A DNA stretch of 64,000 bases from Streptomyces narbonensis. Its GTDB lineage: Bacteria; Actinomycetota; Actinomycetes; Streptomycetales; Streptomycetaceae. The stretch spans positions 124,001-188,000 of the forward strand of contig NZ_BMSF01000011.1 of NCBI RefSeq assembly GCF_014649015.1. Direction: 5' to 3'. Shown piece after piece: positions 32,829-41,849 of the stretch. Within the stretch, counting starts at the first letter, position 1. Every line of letters begins with the position of its first letter. The notes beneath the pieces were generated by a model. It was given only the letters and a program-made list of their open reading frames with translations. It was not told the DNA's origin and made no database searches. The position numbers and the translations under genes are program-made.

Positions 32829-34226
32829 CTACAACACCAGCGACAGCAGCAGCACGAACACGATCCCCACGACCGAGATGATCGTCTCCATCACCGACCA
32901 GGTCTTGACCGTCTGGCCGACGGTCATCCCGAAGTACTCCTTCACCAGCCAGAACCCGGCGTCGTTGACGTGGCTGAAGAAGAGCGACCCCGCACCGATC
33001 GCGAGCACGAGCAGCGCCGTCTCGGTCGTCGACATGCCCTCCGCGAGCGGAGCCACGAGCCCCGCCGCCGAGATCGTCGCCACCGTCGCGGAGCCTGTCG
33101 CGAGCCGGATCGCGACGGCGATGAGCCAGGCGAGCAGCAGGGCCGGGATGGACCAGTCCTTGGAGTAGTCCAGGATCATCTGGCCGACGCCGATGTCGAT
33201 CAGGGTCTGCTTGAAGCCGCCGCCCGCGCCGACGATCAGCAGGATGCCCGCGATCGGGGCGAGGGACTTCTCGACGGTCGTGGACAGCCGTTCCTTGGTG
33301 AAGCCGGCCGCGCGGCCCAGCGTGAACATGCCGACTATGACGGCGGCGAGCAGTGCGATCAGCGGCGAGCCGATGACGTCGGTGACCTTCTGCAGGCCGT
33401 TGGCAGGGTTGTCGACGACGATGTCGACGAGCGCCTTGACCAGCATCAGGACGACCGGCAGCAGGATGGTCGCGACCGTGGCGCCGAAGCCGGGGCGCTT
33501 GTCCAGGTCCTCGGAGGGACGCTGGGGGATCATGTTCTCGGGTGCCGGGATGTCCACCCAGCGGGCGGCGTACCGGGAGAACACCGGACCGGCGATGATC
33601 ACGGTCGGGACGGCGACGACCAGACCGAGCGCGAGGGTGACGCCCAGGTTCGCGCCGAGCGCGTCGATGGCGACGAGCGGCCCGGGGTGCGGCGGGATGA
33701 GCCCGTGCATCACGGAGAGGCCGGCGAGGGCCGGGATGCCGATCCGCATCAGGGAGTAGTTGCCGCGCTTGGCGACCATCAGCACGACCGGGATCAGCAG
33801 CACGATGCCGACCTCGAAGAAGAGCGGCAGGCCGATCACGGAGGCGATGAGGACCATCGCCCAGGGCATGGCACGGCCGCTCGCCCTGGCCAGGATCGTG
33901 TCGACGATCTGGTCGGCGCCGCCCGAGTCGGCGAGGAGCTTGCCGAGGATCGCTCCGAGCGCGATCAGCACACCGACGCCCGCGACGGTGTTGCCGAGGC
34001 CGGTGGTGAAGGACTTGATCGTGTCGGCGAGCGGCGCACCGGCGAACGCGCCGAGCGCGAGCGAGCCGATGGTCAGCGCCAGGAACGCGTGCAGCTTGAA
34101 CCGGGTGATGAGCAGGACGATGAGGGCGATGCCGGCGAGCACGGCGATACCGAGCTGGGCGTTGCCTGCCGAGGTGATGGGTTCGGCGGCATCCGCTGCC
34201 AGGACCTCGACACTGAGACTGGTCAC
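32829..34226 (-). CDS. gntP: Gluconate:H+ symporter (GntP family)
   Basis: 465 residues with about twelve membrane helices. Family signature PPHPGPL (SVMHGLIPPHPGPLVAID) and GKLLADSGGADQIVD are visible. It imports gluconate or a related sugar acid with protons. GTG start with a GAAGGAC ribosome site. Directly follows gntK (41-bp gap) on the same strand, so the two form a gluconate operon controlled by the divergent GntR regulator. Confidence 0.93.
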   Translation of the reverse strand: MTSLSVEVLAADAAEPITSAGNAQLGIAVLAGIALIVLLITRFKLHAFLALTIGSLALGAFAGAPLADTIKSFTTGLGNTVAGVGVLIALGAILGKLLADSGGADQIVDTILARASGRAMPWAMVLIASVIGLPLFFEVGIVLLIPVVLMVAKRGNYSLMRIGIPALAGLSVMHGLIPPHPGPLVAIDALGANLGVTLALGLVVAVPTVIIAGPVFSRYAARWVDIPAPENMIPQRPSEDLDKRPGFGATVATILLPVVLMLVKALVDIVVDNPANGLQKVTDVIGSPLIALLAAVIVGMFTLGRAAGFTKERLSTTVEKSLAPIAGILLIVGAGGGFKQTLIDIGVGQMILDYSKDWSIPALLLAWLIAVAIRLATGSATVATISAAGLVAPLAEGMSTTETALLVLAIGAGSLFFSHVNDAGFWLVKEYFGMTVGQTVKTWSVMETIISVVGIVFVLLLSLVL

Positions 34227-34267
34227 GGGGGTGTCCTTCGTACGAGCGGGAAACGGGGGACGGCAGG

Positions 34268-34795
34268 TCAGCCGGCGAGGGCGCGCAGGGCGGCGACCGC
34301 CCGGGCGGCGATCTCTTCGGGGGTGCCGGAGACGTCGACGGCGACACCGGCCTCGTCCTCCTCCAGCGGCTGGAGGGCGGCGAACTGGGAGTCGAGGAGC
34401 GCGGTGGGCATGAAGTGGCCCTTGCGGGCGGCCATCCGTCCCTCGATCAGCTCCCGGTCACCGGTCAGATGGAGGAAGACCACTCCGGGGGCCGCGGCGC
34501 GCAGCCGGTCCCGGTAGGCCCGCTTCAGCGCGGAGCTGCTCACCACACCACCGAGCCCGGCCCGGTCGTGCGCCCACGCCCCGATGGCGTCGAGCCAGGG
34601 CGCCCGGTCGGTGTCGTCCAGGGGGACGCCGGCCGACATCTTGGCCACGTTCGCCGCCGGGTGGAAGTCGTCGCCCTCCGCGTAGGGGAGGGCCATCGCC
34701 TCGGCGACCAGCGGACCGATGGTGGTCTTGCCGGTACCGGCGACGCCCATCACGACGACGACCGTCCGTGCCTCGGGCTGGGGGGTGGTGCTCAT
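34268..34795 (-). CDS. gntK: Gluconokinase
   Basis: 175 residues. P-loop GVAGTGKTT (17-25), EGDDFHPAANVAKM with the gluconate-binding Asp-Phe-His, and LDDTDRAPWLD, all standard for the GntK family. It phosphorylates gluconate to 6-phosphogluconate, entry into the pentose phosphate pathway. It is the first gene of the gntK-gntP unit. Confidence 0.95.
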   Translation of the reverse strand: MSTTPQPEARTVVVVMGVAGTGKTTIGPLVAEAMALPYAEGDDFHPAANVAKMSAGVPLDDTDRAPWLDAIGAWAHDRAGLGGVVSSSALKRAYRDRLRAAAPGVVFLHLTGDRELIEGRMAARKGHFMPTALLDSQFAALQPLEEDEAGVAVDVSGTPEEIAARAVAALRALAG

Positions 34796-34844
34796 GGGTG
34801 GTGCCTCGCTGTCTTCTTCGACATCGATCCGTCGCGCTCATGAA

Positions 34845-34897
34845 ACCCATTGGGTACGACGTATTCAAGAGGCTGTGACATAAAAGTAGTACTTTTA
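34845..34897. promoter_or_regulatory. Gluconate control region with 17-bp palindrome
   Basis: 34881-34897 is a perfect 17-bp palindrome, TAAAAGTA-G-TACTTTTA, and 34845-34855 is ACCCA-T-TGGGT. Both sit between the divergent gntK and gntR genes. The first, AT-rich with GTAxTAC core, fits a GntR/FadR-type operator and is the best candidate GntR site. Confidence 0.7.
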
Positions 34898-34942
34898 ATT
34901 CCCGAGGTGATCATCCGAGCGCGCGCGCATAGGCTTGCGACC

Positions 34943-35644
34943 ATGACGACACCGGCCCAGGGGCTCCATTCGCACGTCCTCGCCACCCTGGGTCTCGCGA
35001 TCACCGCGGGGGAGTACCCGCCGGGCACCGTGCTGCGCACCGACGAGCTCGCCCAACGCTTCGACGTCTCCCGGACCGTGGTCCGCGAGGTCGTGCGCGT
35101 CCTGGAGTCCATGCACCTCGTCGAGTCCCGCCGCCGCGTCGGCGTGACCGTGCTCCCCACCGCGAGCTGGAACGTGTACGACCCCCAGGTCATCCGCTGG
35201 CGGCTGGCCGGCGCCGACCGCCCCCGCCAGCTCCGCTCCCTCACCGTGCTCCGCTCGGCCGTCGAACCCGTCGCGGCGGGGCTCGCCGCCACCCACGCCA
35301 CCCCCGAGCAGTGCCGTGAGCTCACCGAGCAGGCCCTCGGCATGGTCGCCACTTCGCGGGGCCGGCGCCTGGAGGAGTACCTCGTCCACGACATCGCCTT
35401 CCACCGGGTCGTCCTCAACGCCTCGGGGAACGAGATGTTCGCCCGCCTCGGCGACGTCGTCGCCGAGGTCCTCACCGGCCGCACCCATCACCACGTGATG
35501 TTCGAGGACCCCGACCCCGCCGCCGTCACCCTGCACGTCCAGGTCGCCGAGGCGGTACGGGAGCGGGACGCGGCCCGCGCCGAGGAGCTCACCCGCCAGA
35601 TCGCGGTCGGCGCCCTCCAGGAACTGGACGTATTGGCTCCGTAA
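34943..35644 (+). CDS. gntR: GntR/FadR-family regulator of the gluconate genes
   Basis: 233 residues. The winged helix covers residues 10-70 (RTDELAQRFDVSRTVVREVVRVLESMHLVE), followed by the helical FCD ligand domain with metal-binding His/Asp (HDIAFHRVVLNASGN, THHHVMFED). FadR-subfamily regulators of sugar acids act as repressors released by the acid. ATG 34943. The palindrome at 34881 is the probable operator. Confidence 0.9.
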   Translation: MTTPAQGLHSHVLATLGLAITAGEYPPGTVLRTDELAQRFDVSRTVVREVVRVLESMHLVESRRRVGVTVLPTASWNVYDPQVIRWRLAGADRPRQLRSLTVLRSAVEPVAAGLAATHATPEQCRELTEQALGMVATSRGRRLEEYLVHDIAFHRVVLNASGNEMFARLGDVVAEVLTGRTHHHVMFEDPDPAAVTLHVQVAEAVRERDAARAEELTRQIAVGALQELDVLAP

Positions 35645-35674
35645 AGCTCTGAACTAGCTCAAATATGGGCGTTC

Positions 35675-35703
35675 AGTGACATGCGCCACAGTCATCTGTC
35701 ACT
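35675..35703. promoter_or_regulatory. AGTGACA-N15-TGTCACT inverted repeat before a permease gene
   Basis: Perfect 7-bp arms with a 15-bp spacer, 95 bp before the permease start and 30 bp after gntR. It could be a regulator site for the permease or the terminator end of gntR; the spacer is too long for a strong hairpin. Confidence 0.45.
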
Positions 35704-35797
35704 CCTGACGTGAGGATGTCCGCTGGCCGTGCCGGGAAGACCCCCCACGAGGCACGGCCGGGTACCGCACGACCCCCTCACGAAGGCGAACAACTCC

Positions 35798-37258
35798 ATG
35801 ACTGACCGCGTCATCGCGGCCGAGCCGCTGTCCGCCGCTCCGGCGAGCCCGGCCGCAACCCCCCACGTCGACGCAGGCGACGCCGGTTACCGCAAGGACC
35901 TCAAGTCCCGGCACATCAACATGATCGCCATCGGCGGTGCCATCGGCACCGGCCTCTTCCTCGGCGCCGGTGGCCGGATGTCCCAGGCGGGACCCTCCCT
36001 CTTCATCGCCTACGCCGTCTGCGGCGTCTTCGCCTTCTTCGTGGTGCGGGCCCTCGGCGAGCTGGTGCTCTACCGCCCCTCGTCCGGCGCCTTCGTCTCC
36101 TACGCCCGTGAGTTCATGGGCGAGAAGGGCGCCTACACGGCCGGCTGGCTGTACTTCCTCAACTGGTCGACCACCGCCGTCGCCGACATCACCGCGGCCG
36201 CGACCTACGCCCACTTCTGGTCGATGTTCAGCGACGTCCCGCAGTGGATCCTCGCCCTGATCGCCCTCGCGGTCGTCCTCGCCGCCAACCTCATCTCCGT
36301 GAAGTACTTCGGTGAGATGGAGTTCTGGTTCGCGATCATCAAGGTCGGCGCCCTCGTCGCCTTCATGCTGATCGGCATCTTCCTCATCGTGACCTCGCAC
36401 GACGTCGGTGGCAGCACCCCGGGCCTCGCCAACATCACCGACAACGGCGGCATCTTCCCCAACGGCATGATGCCGATGCTGCTCCTGATCCAGGGCGTCG
36501 TCTTCGCCTACGCCTCCGTCGAGCTGTGCGGCGTCGCCGCCGGCGAGACCGAGAACCCCGAGAAGATCATGCCGAAGGCGATCAACTCGATCATGTGGCG
36601 CGTGGGCCTCTTCTACGTCGGCTCCGTCGTCCTGCTCGCGCTGATCCTCCCGTACACCGCGTACTCCGGAGACCAGAGCCCCTTCGTCACCGTCTTCGAC
36701 AAGCTCGGCATCCCCGGCGCCGCCGGCGTGATGAACCTCGTCGTCCTCACGGCCGCGCTCTCCAGCCTCAACTCGGGCCTCTACTCCACCGGCCGCATCC
36801 TGCGCTCCATGTCGCTGTCCGGTTCCGCGCCCAAGTTCACCGGCGTCATGAACAAGGGCGGTGTCCCCTACGGCGGCATCCTCCTCACGGCCGCCTTCGG
36901 CGTCATGGGCGTCGGGCTCAACTACGTCATGCCCGGCGAGGCCTTCGAGCTGGTCCTCAACTTCGCCTCCATCGGCATCATCGGCACCTGGGCCATGATC
37001 ATGGTCTGCTCGCTGCTGTTCTGGCGCAGCGCCAAGGAGGGCAAGCTCACCCGCCCCGGCTACAACCTGCCCTGGGCCCCGTACACCCAGATCGTGACCA
37101 TCGCCTTCCTCGGCTCCGTCCTCGTCCTCATGTGGATGGACGGCGGCATCAGCCGCACCACCGTGAACTGCCTGCCGCTCATCGCGGCGGCCCTCGTCGG
37201 CGGCTGGTTCCTGGTCCGCGGCCGGGTCCGCGAGACCGCGGAGTCGCGCCAGAGCTGA
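35798..37258 (+). CDS. Amino-acid permease, L-asparagine type
   Basis: 486 residues with twelve membrane helices of the APC/AAT family. The start of helix 1 is HINMIAIGGAIGTGLFLGAGG, and helix 6 region is GVVFAYASVELCGVAAGETENPEK. The best match by memory is the AnsP/GabP group (L-asparagine or GABA transport); the substrate cannot be fixed by eye. ATG 35798. It stands alone, ending at a strong hairpin terminator. Confidence 0.88.
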   Translation: MTDRVIAAEPLSAAPASPAATPHVDAGDAGYRKDLKSRHINMIAIGGAIGTGLFLGAGGRMSQAGPSLFIAYAVCGVFAFFVVRALGELVLYRPSSGAFVSYAREFMGEKGAYTAGWLYFLNWSTTAVADITAAATYAHFWSMFSDVPQWILALIALAVVLAANLISVKYFGEMEFWFAIIKVGALVAFMLIGIFLIVTSHDVGGSTPGLANITDNGGIFPNGMMPMLLLIQGVVFAYASVELCGVAAGETENPEKIMPKAINSIMWRVGLFYVGSVVLLALILPYTAYSGDQSPFVTVFDKLGIPGAAGVMNLVVLTAALSSLNSGLYSTGRILRSMSLSGSAPKFTGVMNKGGVPYGGILLTAAFGVMGVGLNYVMPGEAFELVLNFASIGIIGTWAMIMVCSLLFWRSAKEGKLTRPGYNLPWAPYTQIVTIAFLGSVLVLMWMDGGISRTTVNCLPLIAAALVGGWFLVRGRVRETAESRQS

Positions 37259-37302
37259 CCATCCGCCACGGAAACCCCACGGGAACCCCGAGGCGACGAC
37301 GG

Positions 37303-37331
37303 GACCCCCGCAGGCACGGCCTGCGGGGGTC
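37303..37331. terminator. Strong hairpin terminator
   Basis: Perfect 13-bp arms (37303-37315 and 37319-37331, GACCCCCGCAGGC and complement) with a 3-base loop, followed by CTTTT. It ends the permease transcript before mscR. Confidence 0.85.
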
Positions 37332-37401
37332 TCGCCTTTTGTCAGGAGATAGTGGTACGCAGGAGCCTTACAAGATCCGTTCGGAGAAAAGGAAGTTCGC
37401 G

Positions 37402-38487
37402 ATGCCGCAGCACGTCCAGGGGGTCATCGCCCCCGGCAGGAACGAACCGGTACGGGTCGAGACCATCGTCATCCCGGACCCCGGCCCCGGCGAGGCCGTC
37501 GTGAAGATCCAGGCCTGCGGCGTCTGCCACACCGATCTCCACTACAAGCAGGGCGCCATCAACGACGAGTTCCCCTTCCTGCTCGGCCACGAGGCCGCCG
37601 GGATCGTCGAGTCGGTCGGCGAGGGCGTCACCGACGTGACCCCCGGCGACTTCGTCGTCCTCAACTGGCGCGCCGTCTGCGGCACCTGCCGGGCCTGCGA
37701 GCGCGGCCGCCCCTGGTACTGCTTCGCCACGCACAACGCCAAGCAGAAGATGACCCTCCTCGACGGCACGGAGCTCTCCCCGGCCCTCGGGATCGGCGCC
37801 TTCGCCGAGAAGACCCTCGTCGCCGCCGGCCAGTGCACCAAGGTCGACCCCGCCGTCGCCCCCGAGGTCGCGGGCCTCCTCGGCTGCGGCGTCATGGCCG
37901 GCATCGGCGCCGCCATCAACACCGGGAACGTCGGCCGCGGCGACAGCGTCGCCGTCATCGGCTGCGGCGGCGTCGGCGACGCCGCGATCGTCGGTTCCCG
38001 CCTCGCCGGAGCCGCGAAGATCATCGCCGTCGACATCGACGACCGCAAGCTGGACAAGGCCCGCGAGATGGGCGCCACCCACACGGTCAACTCCCGCTCC
38101 ACCGACGCCGTCGAGGCGATCCGCGAGCTCACCGGCGGCTTCGGCGCCGACGTCGTCATCGAGGCCGTCGGCCGCCCCGAGACCTACGAGCAGGCCTTCT
38201 ACGCCCGCGACCTCGCCGGCACCGTCGTCCTCGTCGGCGTCCCCAGCCCGGAGATGAAGCTCGAACTGCCGCTCCTCGACGTCTTCGGCCGCGGCGGCGC
38301 CCTCAAGTCCTCCTGGTACGGCGACTGTCTGCCCTCCCGCGACTTCCCGATGCTGATCGACCTGCACCAGCAGGGCCGCATCGACCTCGCCGCCTTCGTC
38401 ACCGAGACCATCGGCCTCGGCGACATCGAGAAGGCCTTCGCCCGCATGCACGAGGGCGACGTCCTCCGCTCGGTGGTGGTGCTGTGA
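37402..38487 (+). CDS. mscR: S-(hydroxymethyl)mycothiol dehydrogenase
   Basis: 361 residues of the Zn-dependent class III dehydrogenase type. Catalytic zinc ligands Cys42 (CGVCHTD) and His63-Glu64, structural zinc cysteines 93, 96, 99 and 107, and NAD site GCGGVGDA. The Cys/His layout and the partner gene fit mycothiol-dependent formaldehyde dehydrogenase, which oxidises S-hydroxymethylmycothiol (formaldehyde plus mycothiol). Its ATG has an AAAAGGAAG site. It overlaps the metallohydrolase gene by one base (TGATG). The same pair, Rv2259-Rv2260, exists in M. tuberculosis (from memory). Confidence 0.92.
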   Translation: MPQHVQGVIAPGRNEPVRVETIVIPDPGPGEAVVKIQACGVCHTDLHYKQGAINDEFPFLLGHEAAGIVESVGEGVTDVTPGDFVVLNWRAVCGTCRACERGRPWYCFATHNAKQKMTLLDGTELSPALGIGAFAEKTLVAAGQCTKVDPAVAPEVAGLLGCGVMAGIGAAINTGNVGRGDSVAVIGCGGVGDAAIVGSRLAGAAKIIAVDIDDRKLDKAREMGATHTVNSRSTDAVEAIRELTGGFGADVVIEAVGRPETYEQAFYARDLAGTVVLVGVPSPEMKLELPLLDVFGRGGALKSSWYGDCLPSRDFPMLIDLHQQGRIDLAAFVTETIGLGDIEKAFARMHEGDVLRSVVVL

Positions 38488-39116
38488 TGACCGCCCGCGT
38501 GGACCACCTCGTCACCTCCGGCACCTTCAGCCTCGACGGCGGCACCTGGGACGTCGACAACAACGTCTGGATCGTCGGCGACGACACCGAGGCCATCGTC
38601 ATCGACGCCGCCCACGACGCCGAGGCGATCCTCGCCGCCCTCGACGGCCGCGCCCTGCGCGCCATCGTCTGCACCCACGCCCACAACGACCACGTCGACG
38701 CGGCCCCGGCGCTCGCGGCCGCCACCGGCGCCCGCGTCCTGCTCCACCCCGCCGACCAGCCGCTGTGGAAGCAGACCCACCCCGACCACAGCCCGGACGG
38801 CGAACTGGCCGACGGCCAGGTCCTCACGATCGCCGGCACCGACCTCGTGGTCCTCCACACCCCGGGCCACGCCCCCGGCGCGGTCTCTCTCCACGCCCCC
38901 GACCTGGGCACGGTCTTCACCGGCGACACCCTCTTCCAGGGCGGCCCGGGCGCGACGGGCCGGTCCTTCTCGGACTTCCCGACGATCGTCGACTCGATCC
39001 GGGAGAAGCTCCTCACGCTGCCCCCGGAGACGGTCGTCCGCACCGGCCACGGCGACCCGACGACCATCGGCGCCGAGGCCCCGCACCTCCAGGAATGGAT
39101 CAACCGCGGCCACTGA
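38487..39116 (+). CDS. MBL-fold hydrolase paired with mscR
   Basis: 209 residues. The zinc motif THAHNDHVD, then TPGHAPG, FTGDTLF and TGHGDP, are complete. It belongs to the glyoxalase II-like branch. Because it is translationally coupled to mscR and the same pair occurs in mycobacteria, it most likely hydrolyses S-formylmycothiol to formate and mycothiol, completing formaldehyde detoxification (inference). ATG at 38487. Its last 17 bases overlap the end of the convergent pseudouridine synthase gene. Confidence 0.88.
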   Translation: MTARVDHLVTSGTFSLDGGTWDVDNNVWIVGDDTEAIVIDAAHDAEAILAALDGRALRAIVCTHAHNDHVDAAPALAAATGARVLLHPADQPLWKQTHPDHSPDGELADGQVLTIAGTDLVVLHTPGHAPGAVSLHAPDLGTVFTGDTLFQGGPGATGRSFSDFPTIVDSIREKLLTLPPETVVRTGHGDPTTIGAEAPHLQEWINRGH

Positions 39117-40026
39117 GAGCCAGCCGGCTCTCGAACCGCACCTCGTCACCCGTGAACGGGTCGGTGAACTCCAGCGTCCGCGCCAGCAGTTGCAGCGGAC
39201 GCGCGAAGTCCTCCGGCCCGTCCGCGCGGACCACGGGATAGACCGGATCGTGCAGGATCGGCAGCCCCAGCGCGTTCATGTGCACCCGCAGCTGATGCGT
39301 CCGCCCGGTGACCGGCGTCAGCCGGTACCACCCGAGCCCTCCCGCGTGCCGGAGCAGCTCGACGCGGCTCTCGCTGTTCGGCTCGCCCGGCACCTCCCGG
39401 GCGGCCATTACCCCGCGCTCCTTCTCGATACGGCTCCGCACGGTCACCGGCAGCTCCACGGCAGGGTCGTACGGGGCCACCGCCTCGTACTCCTTGCGCA
39501 CGAGCCGGTCCCGGAACAGCGTCTGGTACGCCCCCCGGTCCTCCTCCCGCACCACGAAGAGCACGAGCCCCGCCGTCAGCCGGTCCAGCCGGTGGGCGGG
39601 CTGCAACCGGGGCAACCCCAGCTCCCGCCGCAACCGCGCCATCGCGGTCTCCGTCACGTGCCGCCCCCGGGGCATCGTCGCCAGGAAGTGCGGCTTGTCC
39701 ACGACCAGGATCCGCTCGTCCCGGTACACGACCCCGATGTCGAAGGGCACCGGCACCTCGGCCGGAAAATCCCGATGGAACCAGAGATACCGCCCCACGG
39801 CGTACGGCTCGTCCCCGGTCACCGGCCCGTCGACCCCGACGAACCGCCCCTGCCGCAGCATTTCCTCGACCCGCCCGGCCCCCACCGCCGCCGCGTACCG
39901 GTCGAGCAGATGCTCCCGTACGGTCGCCCATTCCCCGCCCGGATCGTCCGGCAGCCGCACCCGCACCGGGTCGATGCCGTCCCGCTGGGGGAGAGGCGCG
40001 GCCGGCGCCTTCGCTCTCCGTCTCAC
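39100..40026 (-). CDS. RluA-family pseudouridine synthase
   Basis: 308 residues. The catalytic motif is HRLDRLTAGL, with catalytic Asp in the HRLDR sequence, and the other RluA blocks (PVTGRTHQLRVHM, LPILHDPVYP) are clear. The N-terminal part (EWATVREHLLDRY) may help RNA binding. It isomerises uridines in rRNA or tRNA; the exact site is not known. Upstream lies tRNA-Leu on the same strand, with a terminator between. The 3' end overlaps the convergent metallohydrolase gene. Confidence 0.9.
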   Translation of the reverse strand: MRRRAKAPAAPLPQRDGIDPVRVRLPDDPGGEWATVREHLLDRYAAAVGAGRVEEMLRQGRFVGVDGPVTGDEPYAVGRYLWFHRDFPAEVPVPFDIGVVYRDERILVVDKPHFLATMPRGRHVTETAMARLRRELGLPRLQPAHRLDRLTAGLVLFVVREEDRGAYQTLFRDRLVRKEYEAVAPYDPAVELPVTVRSRIEKERGVMAAREVPGEPNSESRVELLRHAGGLGWYRLTPVTGRTHQLRVHMNALGLPILHDPVYPVVRADGPEDFARPLQLLARTLEFTDPFTGDEVRFESRLALSGRG

Positions 40027-40061
40027 CGCTCCGCCTCGTGCCGCGCGTACTCAACGCAAGA

Positions 40062-40092
40062 AGTCCCGGTCGAGATGATCTCGACCGGGACT
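40062..40092. terminator. Perfect 15-bp hairpin after tRNA-Leu
   Basis: Arms 40062-40076 and 40078-40092 (AGTCCCGGTCGAGAT and complement) meet at a single base, giving a 12-bp or longer stem. It lies directly downstream of the minus-strand tRNA and probably terminates it. Confidence 0.8.
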
Positions 40093-40097
40093 CCGTG

Positions 40098-40185
40098 TGG
40101 TGTCCGAGGGGGGACTTGAACCCCCACGCCCGATAAAGGGCACTAGCACCTCAAGCTAGCGCGTCTGCCATTCCGCCACCCGGAC
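40098..40185 (-). tRNA. tRNA-Leu (anticodon GAG), CCA encoded
   Basis: On the minus strand the 5' end GTCCGGG (40185) pairs with CTCGGAC before A-CCA (40098-40101). The anticodon stem CTAGC/GCTAG encloses TTGAGGT, giving anticodon GAG, which reads CUC and CUU. The T arm GGGGGTTCAAGTCCCCC is perfect, and a long variable arm fits a class II tRNA-Leu. Total 88 bases with CCA. No processing features differ from other Streptomyces tRNAs. Confidence 0.97.
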
Positions 40186-40395
40186 AAGGTGTCTTGTCTT
40201 CCGGGCCGCTCGGCCCTTCCGACGTGGAAAACAATAGCAAACATTCGAGGGGGTCGATCACCACCCTCCCGAGGCCCCCCGTCGTGTGACGGGCGCATGT
40301 CGGCCGACGGGCGCCCTTGGGCGGCGAGGGGGCCGCGCGGGAGGATGGGAGCGACCACCAGCAACCACGTGGGGCACGTAGTGGGAGGAAGCAGA

Positions 40396-41721
40396 GTGAG
40401 CGAGTCGAACACGGCGCGGGGCATCACCGGGGAGAACGAGGTCGTCGACCTCTGTCGTGACCTCATCCGCATCGACACCAGCAACTACGGCGACCACTCC
40501 GGCCCGGGCGAGCGGGCGGCGGCCGAGTACGTCGCCGAGAAGCTCGCGGAGGTCGGACTCGAGCCGAAGATCATCGAGTCGCACAAGGGCCGGGCCTCGA
40601 CCGTCGCCCGGATCGAGGGCGAGGACCCGTCCCGCCCGGCCCTGCTCATCCACGGCCACACCGACGTCGTTCCGGCCAACGCCGAGGACTGGACCCACCA
40701 CCCCTTCTCGGGCGAGATCGCCGACGGCTGTGTCTGGGGCCGCGGCGCCGTCGACATGAAGGACATGGACGCGATGACCCTCGCGGTCGTCCGCGACCGG
40801 ATGCGCAGCGGCCGCAAGCCCCCGCGCGACATCGTCCTCGCGTTCCTCGCCGACGAGGAGGCGGGCGGCACCTACGGCGCCCGGCACCTGGTCGACAAGC
40901 ACCGGGACCTCTTCGACGGGGTCACGGAGGCGATCGGTGAGGTCGGCGGCTTCTCCTTCACCGTCAACGAGAACCTGCGGCTCTACCTCGTGGAGACGGC
41001 CCAGAAGGGCATGCACTGGATGCGCCTGACCGTCGAGGGCACGGCCGGCCACGGCTCGATGACCAACGACGACAACGCGATCACGGAGCTCTGTGAGGCC
41101 GTGGGACGCCTCGGCCGCCACCAGTGGCCGGTCAGGGTGACCAAGACCGTGCGGTCCTTCCTCGACGAGCTCTCGGACGCGCTGGGCACCCCGCTCGACC
41201 CCGAGGACATGGACGGCACCCTCGCCAAGCTCGGCGGCATCGCCAAGATGGTCGGGGCCACCCTCCGCAACTCGGCCGCCCCGACCATGCTCGGCGCCGG
41301 CTACAAGGTGAACGTGATCCCCGGCCAGGCCACGGCGCACGTCGACGGCCGCTTCCTGCCCGGGTACGAGCAGGAGTTCCTGGCCGACCTCGACCGGATC
41401 CTCGGACCCCGGGTGAAGCGCGAGGACGTGCACGGCGACAAGGCCCTGGAGACGAGCTTCGACGGCGCCCTGGTCGACGCCATGCAGCTGGCCCTGCGCG
41501 CCGAGGACCCGATCGCCCGCGCCGTGCCGTACATGCTGTCCGGCGGTACGGACGCCAAGTCCTTCGACGACCTCGGCATCCGCTGCTTCGGCTTCGCGCC
41601 GCTCCAGCTGCCGCCGGAGCTCGACTTCGCCGGCATGTTCCACGGCGTCGACGAGCGCGTGCCCGTCGACGGCCTGAAGTTCGGCGTCCGCGTCCTGGAC
41701 CGTTTCCTCGACGCCTGCTGA
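40396..41721 (+). CDS. M20/M25/M40 family peptidase
   Basis: 441 residues. Metal ligands are plain: HGHTDVVPA (His, Asp), FLADEEAGG with the catalytic Glu, and the late HGVDERV His. The dimerisation lid domain lies between (GHGSMTNDDNAITELCEAVG). GTG start at 40396 with a GGAGGAAG ribosome site. It is a cytosolic zinc exo- or dipeptidase or acyl-amino-acid deacylase; the substrate is open. The gene is separate from its neighbours and conserved in streptomycetes. Confidence 0.92.
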   Translation: MSESNTARGITGENEVVDLCRDLIRIDTSNYGDHSGPGERAAAEYVAEKLAEVGLEPKIIESHKGRASTVARIEGEDPSRPALLIHGHTDVVPANAEDWTHHPFSGEIADGCVWGRGAVDMKDMDAMTLAVVRDRMRSGRKPPRDIVLAFLADEEAGGTYGARHLVDKHRDLFDGVTEAIGEVGGFSFTVNENLRLYLVETAQKGMHWMRLTVEGTAGHGSMTNDDNAITELCEAVGRLGRHQWPVRVTKTVRSFLDELSDALGTPLDPEDMDGTLAKLGGIAKMVGATLRNSAAPTMLGAGYKVNVIPGQATAHVDGRFLPGYEQEFLADLDRILGPRVKREDVHGDKALETSFDGALVDAMQLALRAEDPIARAVPYMLSGGTDAKSFDDLGIRCFGFAPLQLPPELDFAGMFHGVDERVPVDGLKFGVRVLDRFLDAC

Positions 41722-41849
41722 ATTCGACCGCCCATTCGCATGTGACCGGAAAGAGTGAATGAACTCGGGGGCTCGTAGCCCCCTCCATTCCCCCTCGTTA
41801 CAGGTGGTGCGGTCCGCGGCTGGGATCGCATTGGCAACTAGGAGGAATA

